Positions 7,111 through 14,700 of a stretch of DNA of 20,757 nucleotides are shown here, piece after piece (positions within the stretch are counted from its first letter, which is position 1; the number at the start of each line of letters is the position of its first letter). Below the pieces are notes generated by a model, which worked only from the letters and a program-made list of their open reading frames with translations, was not told the DNA's origin and searched no databases. The DNA is from a virus, in the IMG/VR virus record IMGVR_UViG_3300034120_001427, positions 1-20,757 of that record, one strand, 5' to 3'. Position numbers and translations under genes: made by a program.

Positions 7111-7475
7111 TGGGAATGCAACGGTTCCGTGCGCCAGCTTTACCTCTGGCTCCAGTCGAATACGACCAACAGCACATGGCGCAGTTAATTGGGGCATTAA
7201 GGCTTTACTTTACGCAAAGCGACTCCAATGCTGCCTTGCAACTAGACGGGTTACGGCTATTAAATTTGCCAACATCGGGGTACAATTTGCCAGAAGGCAC
7301 AGTCTTTCGGGATGGCGAGTTCTTAAAAATAGTCTCGTTAGACTTTGCTTATGTACAGGGTGTTTCGGGAACTGGGTCAGTTGGCAGTGTCACGGTAATA
7401 GCCAACTCTAATTTAGTTGATGTTCAAGGTGTATCAGGAACGGGTAACGTAGGAACGGTAACGGTAACGGTATGA
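7110..7475 (+). CDS. Small structural protein with VQGVSGTG tandem repeats
   Basis: The first 75 residues (LPLAPVEYDQQHMAQLIGALR, then LYFTQ and EGTVFRDGEFLKIV) match a small protein usually found directly after the neck/tail protein in this phage group, so a companion role in the tail or head-tail junction is likely. The C-terminus (82-121) consists of two copies of VQGVSGTG-x-VG-x-VTV, at 82-96 and 105-119, a beta-repeat cassette also seen at the ends of other phage virion proteins. The start overlaps the upstream TAA (TAATG). A second in-frame ATG at 7116 is possible. The exact function is unknown. Confidence 0.75.
   Translation: MGMQRFRAPALPLAPVEYDQQHMAQLIGALRLYFTQSDSNAALQLDGLRLLNLPTSGYNLPEGTVFRDGEFLKIVSLDFAYVQGVSGTGSVGSVTVIANSNLVDVQGVSGTGNVGTVTVTV
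7353..7466 (+). repeat. Two 45-base coding repeats (VQGVSGTG unit)
   Basis: Units at 7353-7397 and 7422-7466 encode VQGVSGTGSVGSVTV and VQGVSGTGNVGTVTV. They are separated by 24 bases. The protein-level match (13 of 15) is closer than the DNA match, so the repeat is old or kept by selection on the protein. Confidence 0.85.
7455..7472 (+). repeat. ACGGTA hexamer repeat, three copies, next to the stop codon
   Basis: ACGGTA occurs three times in a row and is followed directly by the TGA stop at 7473-7475. It encodes the final Thr-Val pairs. Slippage would change the length of the beta end in steps of two residues without breaking the frame. Confidence 0.8.
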
Positions 7476-7497
7476 ACTTTAACTCTAAAGGGCTTGT

Positions 7498-9312
7498 ATG
7501 GCAGGCTTAAAAACACTCGCTAAAGAACTCCAAAGCAAAGGTCGTAATGGCGACACCATGCTTGCCCATATTAATCCTCAAGAAGCAGGCATTTTAAAAG
7601 CCTTGGGCGGTTCAGGAACAAGAAATCCAGATACGGGTTTACCCGAATTTTTTTATAAAAGATATATTAGCCCTGCAATTGCGTCTATTAACCCATTTAA
7701 TCCTGGCAGTGGTCTAAACAAAACAATTAACACTACCCCTGTAATTGGTGATATTAATAAAGCTGCTAATAAGTTAGGCACACAGATATTCCAACCTTTA
7801 GAAAAAGCCATTGTTCAACCTACTAGTCGTGGATTAGCAGATTTTGATAAACAGGTAGCAAAGACAATTCCAGGTGGCTGGAGTACTGTTGGGCAAGTAG
7901 CTCTTTCAGCAATGGGTGCTCCAGTACCATTACAAGTGGCTTATGGTGCAGCTAGAGGCGGTGGATTAATGCGTACAGGGTCTTCCCTTGAAAAAACCAA
8001 CCTACAAGGTGCTGTAATTGGCGGTGATACTGCTTACGCCCAAGCTAAATTAGGTGAATATATGCGTGGCGCTGTACCTCCTGGTACTGAAAGTACAACG
8101 GATATGGCAACTTTACCTGTTTCTCAAACCGCCCCAATAACTGATTATTCAACATCATTAACTACATCGCCGCCACCAGAAGTCTTTGCGCCAGGACCAC
8201 CACCACTACCACCTAATATAGATGCTGGATATTTTGATGTTCCTCCAACTGCCATATCATCAACACCACCACCACCAGTAGGTGATTTTGCTGGTTCTTT
8301 TAGTGACCCAACAGCAGGTATGGCGTATTCACCTCCAAATGTATCTGGATATGACGTAGGGGGTGCTGGAGTACCATCACCTGCTTCTCCTTCTTTCTTA
8401 GATAGGATGGCAACAAAATCTGGCGATGCAGTAAGTGACACGGTTAAATTTGTTACTGAACCTACAAAAGCAATATCAACGGCAGGAAAAACTTTATCTG
8501 GTCTTGAAAGTTTGACCACTGGACCTGCAACTTTAAAAGCAACAACGGCTGCAACAGGTATAGACCCAATGCAAATAGCTGGAATGGCTCTTTACGGTGA
8601 AACCAGCCTTGCTGGCATGGAAGAACAACGTAAATATCTTGAAGAAGCAAAACGAGCCAACGCAATTAGCCAAGCCGAATACGACAAAGCTATGGCAAGC
8701 ATTAATAGCCAAAGAGATTATGCCGCCGATGTGGTTAGTAGAAATCAATTTAACCCTAATCCAAACCGTGATGTGTCTATTGGCGAAACTTTTTATAGGC
8801 GTGGTGACGAGAATGAAAGTTTATACGGTCGTGCGCCTACATCGGGAAGTACGTTATACGCTATGGGCGGTTCAGTAGATGATGAACTAGGCGGTGATTA
8901 CTCTGCTATGGGTATGGATCAGGGCAATCTCCAAAAAGGTTTATTTGGTCTTGGCTATGCTGCTGGTGGTATGCCAAATCTAGCCCTAAGTAGGCTCTCT
9001 CAGCCAGCATTTAATGAAGGTGCTGTAGGTGGTATACAACAGTTTGCTGCTGGTGGGCAACCACGTTTTTTATCGGGTGGTGGCGATGGAATGAGTGATT
9101 CTATTAAAGCTAGTATTAACGGCGCTCAAGAAGCCCGCCTTGCTGATGGGGAGTTTGTAATCCCTGCTGATGTAGTTTCTCACCTTGGAAATGGTTCATC
9201 TAAAGCTGGTGCAAAACAGTTATATTCAATGATGGATAAGATACGCAAAGCTCGTACTGGTCGCAAATCTCAAGGTAAACAAATCAACCCACGCAAGTAT
9301 CTTCCTGCGTAA
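7498..9312 (+). CDS. Large virion-associated protein with conserved C-terminal domain
   Basis: The product is 604 residues. The N-terminus (HINPQEAGILKALGGSGT, then GLPEFFYKRYISPAIASINPF) and especially the last 75 residues match a virion-associated protein family common in podoviruses of aquatic bacteria. The ending contains DGMSDSIKASINGAQEA, then LADGEFVIPADVVSHLGNG at 548-566, AGAKQLYSMMDKIRKARTG and a basic tail. The centre is low complexity: a proline-rich segment at 222-262 (PGPPPLPP, STPPPPV), an alanine-rich helical stretch at about 375-410 and glycine-rich YA-x-GG pieces at about 455-520. No catalytic motif is visible. The position between the tail-associated genes and the giant gene suggests an internal head or ejection component; the exact role is unknown. 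AAAGG (7487-7491) serves as the ribosome site. Confidence 0.75.
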   Translation: MAGLKTLAKELQSKGRNGDTMLAHINPQEAGILKALGGSGTRNPDTGLPEFFYKRYISPAIASINPFNPGSGLNKTINTTPVIGDINKAANKLGTQIFQPLEKAIVQPTSRGLADFDKQVAKTIPGGWSTVGQVALSAMGAPVPLQVAYGAARGGGLMRTGSSLEKTNLQGAVIGGDTAYAQAKLGEYMRGAVPPGTESTTDMATLPVSQTAPITDYSTSLTTSPPPEVFAPGPPPLPPNIDAGYFDVPPTAISSTPPPPVGDFAGSFSDPTAGMAYSPPNVSGYDVGGAGVPSPASPSFLDRMATKSGDAVSDTVKFVTEPTKAISTAGKTLSGLESLTTGPATLKATTAATGIDPMQIAGMALYGETSLAGMEEQRKYLEEAKRANAISQAEYDKAMASINSQRDYAADVVSRNQFNPNPNRDVSIGETFYRRGDENESLYGRAPTSGSTLYAMGGSVDDELGGDYSAMGMDQGNLQKGLFGLGYAAGGMPNLALSRLSQPAFNEGAVGGIQQFAAGGQPRFLSGGGDGMSDSIKASINGAQEARLADGEFVIPADVVSHLGNGSSKAGAKQLYSMMDKIRKARTGRKSQGKQINPRKYLPA

Positions 9313-9322
9313 AGGATAAATT

Positions 9323-10261
9323 ATGGCAACATCTACCTCGATACAAACAGCACTAACAGACGTCCCAGAGGTCTTACGCCCGTATATTACGGGTGCTGGT
9401 GGTGTTCTTCCTACGGCACAGACTCTTTTATCTAAAGACTATCAAACTACCTATGGCGCTCCGTTACAACAAGCTGGTCTAGCAGGGTCAGGTCGTGTGG
9501 CTGGTTTGTCTCCTATGCAGCAACAGATAGGAACTCAGTTAGGTACTATGGCTACGCCTACTCAGTTTGGTACAGGTACAGGTGCGGCTCAATTAGGTGT
9601 TGGTTCTACCGCTTTAGGTCTGGGTGCGTTGGGTTCTATGTTAAGCCCAGAGCAGACCGCTATGTATATGTCACCATACCAACAAAATGTTATTGACGTT
9701 AACAAAGCCGAAGCGTTAAGAGATGCTCAAAAAGGGTTGATGGCAGGAAATCTTGATGCAGCTCGTAAAGGTACTTATGGTGGAGCTAGACAGTTATTGT
9801 CACAAACCGAACAAGACCGTAACTTACAGACTAAATTAGGAAACATTCAAGCGACAGGTATGCAAAATGCATTTGATGCAGCGCAAAAAGCTCAGATTGC
9901 TCAAGCTGCTGGGTATGGTCAATTAGGTCAGACTTATGGTCAGTTGGGTCAAACTTACGGTGCTTTGGGTACGGCTCAACAAGCTTCAGACATTGATCGC
10001 ATTAAGACCCAAGGTGCATTTGGCGACCTTCAGCGTGGTATACAACAACAACAATTAGATGCTCAGTATCAAGACTTAATGTCTAAGTTGAACTATCCAT
10101 TAACCAGTATTGAGACTATGAGCAATTTAGCCCGTGGTGTACCATTAACACAGACTGCAAGCTCTGGCTCCCAGACTACGCCTCCACCAAGTTTTGCAAG
10201 CCAATTAGCTGGTATGGGATTAACAGGATTGTCTCTCTACAATATGTTTGGGAATAAATAA
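9323..10261 (+). CDS. Gln/Ala-rich putative internal virion protein
   Basis: The product is 312 residues and compositionally simple, rich in Gln, Ala, Gly and Leu. It has a recognisable phage N-terminus (DVPEVLRPYITGAGGVLP) and the block MSPYQQNVIDVNKAEALRDAQKG. The middle carries YGARQLL-like and QTEQDRNLQTKL helices, then three tandem units of YGQLGQT at 198-218. The last residues are a hydrophobic helix (FASQLAGMGLTGLSLYNMFG). Long helical, Gln-rich proteins next to giant ejection proteins are often packaged inside the head, so an internal or ejection protein is the best guess. AAGGA at 9312-9316 precedes the ATG. The stop overlaps the next start (TAATG). Confidence 0.75.
   Translation: MATSTSIQTALTDVPEVLRPYITGAGGVLPTAQTLLSKDYQTTYGAPLQQAGLAGSGRVAGLSPMQQQIGTQLGTMATPTQFGTGTGAAQLGVGSTALGLGALGSMLSPEQTAMYMSPYQQNVIDVNKAEALRDAQKGLMAGNLDAARKGTYGGARQLLSQTEQDRNLQTKLGNIQATGMQNAFDAAQKAQIAQAAGYGQLGQTYGQLGQTYGALGTAQQASDIDRIKTQGAFGDLQRGIQQQQLDAQYQDLMSKLNYPLTSIETMSNLARGVPLTQTASSGSQTTPPPSFASQLAGMGLTGLSLYNMFGNK
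9914..9976 (+). repeat. Three 21-base coding repeats (YGQLGQT)
   Basis: Units at 9914-9934, 9935-9955 and 9956-9976 encode YGQLGQT, YGQLGQT and YGALGTA. Adjacent units differ mainly at third codon positions. The heptad length would extend a helix by two turns per unit. Confidence 0.85.
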
Positions 10262-11709
10262 TGAGCATAGCAAACGAACTTACACAGCAAAAAGGGTCTA
10301 TTGATGACTTAGCTAAACTTCCACAAGCCTTAATTATGCAGATGGCTCAGAAGGGTCAAATTAGCGAGGATATGCTTGCTCCTATCCTTGGTCTTAAAGC
10401 AGAAATGGCTGATGCTTTTGCTAGGAATGAAGCTCTTAAAAATGCTGGGCAAGTACCTCCAACCGTTATGGAGCAGTTACTAGCTAAAAATGCAATGGCA
10501 GAACAAGGGCAAATGCCACAAATGCCACAGCAAATGATGCCGCCACAGCAAATGATGCCACCACAGCAAATGATGCCACCACAGCAAATGATGGCAGAAC
10601 AACAAATAATGGCACAACAAATGCCACAGGGTATGGAAGACGCAGGACTTGCTCAGTTACCTATCCCTAACCGGGAATATGCAGGTGGGGGTATTGTTGC
10701 TTTCCAAAATAACCCAGACCAACCAGTATCGCCTAATATGCCTTTAACTTATACAGTTGATGAAGAAGGCTATAGAATGCCAAGTTCGGCTGCAAAAGGC
10801 ACTTCTCAAGCTGTACGTGACTTGGATGAATTTGTAGAAAACATTGCTCTCAGAGGGAGTTATGCTACTAAAAACATAGGCGATCTATTTAAGAGTGGAA
10901 TTCAAAACGTAAAAGATTATTTTGGTCGTTCTACTCCTGGGCAGTATCAAGCTGGACAAGCTCCAACACTTATTCCTCCTGTTGTTAAAGAAGATAAAAT
11001 TACTATAGGATCAAGGAAACCCCCTACAGCAGCCCCTAATGTTGGAATAAATACACCGCCTCCCCCACAAGATAATTCTCTTGCAGAAACTCTTAAACGA
11101 TTAGAAGCGGGTATTGTAGGTGATGCTAAGGAACGTAAAGCGGCTAGAAAAGAAGCTCGTGATTTACGCATGCTTGAGGGTTCGCTAGGTATATTAGGTG
11201 GAGAGTCGCCTTATGCCTTTGTAAATTTAGGCAAAGGACCAATGAGTGCAATCAGAGGGTACGGAGAAGATATTAAAGGGTTACGTGCTGAAGAGACTGA
11301 TCGTAGAAAACAACTTTCAGCTTTAGGTCTTAAAGGAATAGAACTTCAACAAGCTAATAAACTGCTTAATGCTCAACTTCCTTTATTACGTTCACAAACT
11401 GGATATTATGAAGCTAGAGCAAGGAATCCTTATGGCGCTGCTGGTTTAGGTGGTACCGTAACCCCTGAAGTTACTAGAAAAATGATGGACGCAACTAAAG
11501 CACTTGGGGCTAATCCTAAGTCGGATCCAGCATTTTTTGCTTCTTTACCAAAAAATGTTCAAGATGCTTTAGGCACAAAAGTAGGGTCTCCTTCGTATAA
11601 CAGAGGTATAGAAGAGTCTATTAGAATTGCTAACGAAAAAATGATGAAAGAATTAAACTTTATAAGCTCATTAAATAGAAGATCCCCAACGTTTTCTACA
11701 ACCGAATAA
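10261..11709 (+). CDS. Met/Gln/Pro-rich putative internal virion protein
   Basis: The product is 482 residues. Its first 70 residues are helical (IDDLAKLPQALIMQMAQKG, then ISEDMLAPILGLKAEMADA). A Gln/Met/Pro tract at about 78-120 contains PPQQMM repeats. It is followed by REYAGGGIVAFQ at about 138-149, a short motif seen near the ends of several phage virion proteins. The remainder has a disordered, Pro-rich section (about 230-275) and a long charged helical region (about 275-400) containing a hydrophobic patch (MLEGSLGILGGESPYAFVNLG). No enzyme motif is visible. The neighbours suggest that it is packaged with the giant protein and serves in head filling, ejection or scaffolding. AAGGG just after its stop serves the giant gene. 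Confidence 0.72.
   Translation: MSIANELTQQKGSIDDLAKLPQALIMQMAQKGQISEDMLAPILGLKAEMADAFARNEALKNAGQVPPTVMEQLLAKNAMAEQGQMPQMPQQMMPPQQMMPPQQMMPPQQMMAEQQIMAQQMPQGMEDAGLAQLPIPNREYAGGGIVAFQNNPDQPVSPNMPLTYTVDEEGYRMPSSAAKGTSQAVRDLDEFVENIALRGSYATKNIGDLFKSGIQNVKDYFGRSTPGQYQAGQAPTLIPPVVKEDKITIGSRKPPTAAPNVGINTPPPPQDNSLAETLKRLEAGIVGDAKERKAARKEARDLRMLEGSLGILGGESPYAFVNLGKGPMSAIRGYGEDIKGLRAEETDRRKQLSALGLKGIELQQANKLLNAQLPLLRSQTGYYEARARNPYGAAGLGGTVTPEVTRKMMDATKALGANPKSDPAFFASLPKNVQDALGTKVGSPSYNRGIEESIRIANEKMMKELNFISSLNRRSPTFSTTE
10540..10593 (+). repeat. Three 18-base coding repeats (PPQQMM)
   Basis: CCA-CCA-CAG-CAA-ATG-ATG occurs three times, at 10540-10557, 10558-10575 and 10576-10593; the first unit has CCG instead of CCA. 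A partial unit (CAG-CAA-ATG-ATG, 10528-10539) precedes them. The units are almost identical at DNA level, which points to recent expansion. Confidence 0.9.
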
Positions 11710-11713
11710 GGGA
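11708..11713 (+). promoter_or_regulatory. Ribosome binding site of the giant gene
   Basis: AAGGGA lies five bases before the ATG at 11719 and overlaps the stop of the previous gene (TAA, 11707-11709). It supports this ATG as the start of the giant frame, and the N-terminus it gives (residues 1-25) contains a motif common at the start of such proteins. Confidence 0.7.
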
Positions 11714-11718
11714 TATTT

Positions 11719-14700
11719 ATGCCTCAAGTAACTATTCCTGGAATAGGGAACGTTAATTTCCCAGACGCTATGTCTGATCAGGAAATCATGGCTCAAGCTA
11801 GAGCTATGCAAGAAAAAGCAAGTCAACCTATTTTTGATCCTAAAGATTTAGGACTTGGACAGCTTATTAGTGGGGGTTTTGGTCGTAGTGTTGAGGGTCT
11901 TAAAGGTACAGCACTTGATTTAATTCCTGCGTTTGGTGCATCTCTTATTGGTAAAGATCAATATGCTAAAGAACAGTTAAAAGAATATAGTGAACGCATG
12001 GCTGCCGCAGAGGAGCTTTATCCTACGGCATATAAGTCCTATAAAGATATTGGTGGTATTGGTGGTATATTGCCTTTTGCAGCCGAAACCGTTGGTGAAC
12101 TTGGTCCAGATATAGCTTCATTTATAGGTAGTGGTTTAGGTGTTGGTTTTGTTGGTAAGAAACTTGCTTTAAGTGCGTTAGAAAAACAAGTCCGTGCAGA
12201 AGCGGCAGAGTTTGCGGCAAAGAAAAAACTAAGTGCAGAAGCCACACAAGATTATGCTGATCGGTTAGTAGCCCGCACTCAAGCTGGACAGATTGGCACT
12301 AGAGTAGCCAAAACGGGTAAAGATATTGGTTTAAAGACAGGTATTGGTGGGGCATCTGTTGGTATTAATATCCCTGACGTTTTCCAAAGCATATACGAGG
12401 ATACGGGCGAACTAGCCCCTGGTGTTGCTTTAACAATTGGTTCTTTGGTTTCAGCTCTTGATACTTATTTACCTACTAAGATCTTAAGTCAGCTTGGACC
12501 AAAAGGTAAAGAGCGTATTGCTGCAGAAATGCTCAAAAAATCTACCGTAGTTCCAACTACATTTAAAAAAGCATTTGGTGCTGAAATATTAAAAACTGCA
12601 ACAGGTGAAGCTTTAACTGAAGCCGGACAAGAAGCCCTTACTAAGTTTGCTTCACAGATAGTTGGTAGTAAAGATCCGTTTTTCTCCGAGAAAAATATTG
12701 ATCAGATCATTACTGCTTCTCTAAAAGGCTTTATAGGTGGTGGTGTATTTGGTGCGCCTGGCGCTGCGTTTGAAGCTAAACGTATTAAAGATGAACGTAA
12801 TCGTTTAATTGCTGAAAGACAAGCAGGACAAGAAGACCAAGCAGCCCAGCAATTCTCTAGCCTACAGCAAACACAGCCTGACTTGTTTGGTGAACAAGCT
12901 TCTGCTACCCCGTACGATGCTCGTCAAGCTCAAATGGATGCTGCTATGCAAGGTGTAGCACCACAAGCTGCGGCACAACAAATGCCACTAGATTTACAAG
13001 GTGGTATGACCGCAGAGCAACAAATGGTTGCGGAACGAGATCGGCAAAATCAAGAAATGAATCAGTTGTATCTTGAGGAAGCACAACAGCAAGTACAACA
13101 AGCTAAAGAACGTGCTGCTACTGCAAAAGAAATTCTTGATGAAGAGATCTTTCTAACAGACGAGCGTGTTCGTCTTGGTGATATTAAGCGTACCGAAGCA
13201 GAACGTATTAACTTATTGCTACCTATTATTAATAATTTAGAACTTGGCACAGAAGATTCTATTACCTTATTCCAACAGACTTTACGTAGCGTTGGGTACA
13301 ACAACCTTGAGTTAACTGAAGCCGAACAGAGATTACTACAAAGAGCAGACGACGTTAAGACAGCTATTGCTTTGTCATTACAAGGCGAGTTAGACCTACA
13401 ACAACTAGAGTATTCTGCAGCAAACCAACTTACCCCAGATATCACTGGTATCAAAGAAAAAGGTGAGAAAGGTCCAGCAGGTACACCGAGAGCAGAAGAA
13501 CCCGGTCAACTTAAATTAGACTTAGGTCCTTTAAAAACACCTCGTGCTAGACCAGAACCACCAGTAGAAGTTGCGCCGGAAGCAGCGCCTAGTACAGTTT
13601 TAGATACTAATACATTAGATAGTATTGGTTTGCCTAGGCAGTCTGGGTACTATCGGCAACTTGCTAACAAAGATGTAGCTAACCCTGCAGACCAAGAAGC
13701 CGTGCGTAATATATTAGCTGCTGTTAGACAGAACCCAAATTTATCACCATTTACCAAACAAGCGATAGAGTCAATAGCTATGCAAGCGTTTAATGCATTA
13801 GCTACACAGCAAACATTCCTTGGTCCACGGGGTGGCATTTTAAAAGGAGCCGATTATGGAAGAGTACGATCTGGACCTACCGGTGGAGTTAGTGGAGCAG
13901 GCGTTCCTATTCCTAGTGAACAAGCACCAACAGAACCCACCAAAAGAACTAGAGCACCTAAACAACAAAGAGTGGATTCAACTACAGAACCTGTTGATAA
14001 GTCTGGAAGTGGAGAAAAACTGCCAAGTAGTACATTAAAGAAAAAAGTTAAACCTGCAGCTACTCCGACACCACCTACAACACCTCCCCCACCCCCTGCA
14101 AAGAAAGCTACTACAGAACCTGAAAACATTCCTGTTAATGCATACACTAAAGCATTACGGAAGCGGATAGGTATTGTCAACGATAAGCTACGCACAGAAA
14201 CAGACCCGACTGAAAAAGAACTGCTTAGAGACGAGCTTGAAGAACTTAAGTTAGATCTTAGCGAAAAGACTATTACCCCAGATACATCAGCCAATAATGA
14301 AGTAGCGGCTGAACTAGGTAAATTAGACGAAGCAGAAATAAACGCCCTTGAAACACATTATGGGGCTGCTCGCAATAGTGAAGAGTTTTTAGCTAATATT
14401 AAAGAAGACGTACTTAGCTATGTAAACAAGGGGGCTTCAGCAGTTGCTAAAGCTATTCGGGATATTATTCAAAAGATTGCTAACGGATTGTTGTCCGTAG
14501 CTGTGGTATTTAATGCGTCTGCATTACAACCTGATCTATTTAATGTACCCCAAGCGTTTGCAGCAACAAGAAACATATCTATAGCAGCCCCGACTAATGT
14601 GCCTATGTCTGACATAGCCAAAACAACTTACTCGTTGTCTGCTCCAGTAGCTATTAAGAACAAACAAGCACTCTTTATTGCCGACAAACCTAACGGCATG

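Noticed and set aside
13062-13454. 130-codon open frame on the - strand
   Set aside because: It is opposite a Gln/Glu-rich coiled section of the giant gene. The Ser/Cys-rich product has no motif and no upstream signal.
13854-14294. 146-codon open frame on the - strand
   Set aside because: It is the reverse reading of the Pro/Thr/Lys linker in the giant frame. The product is Ser/Val/Gly low complexity with no recognisable domain, and no other gene in the window is on the - strand.
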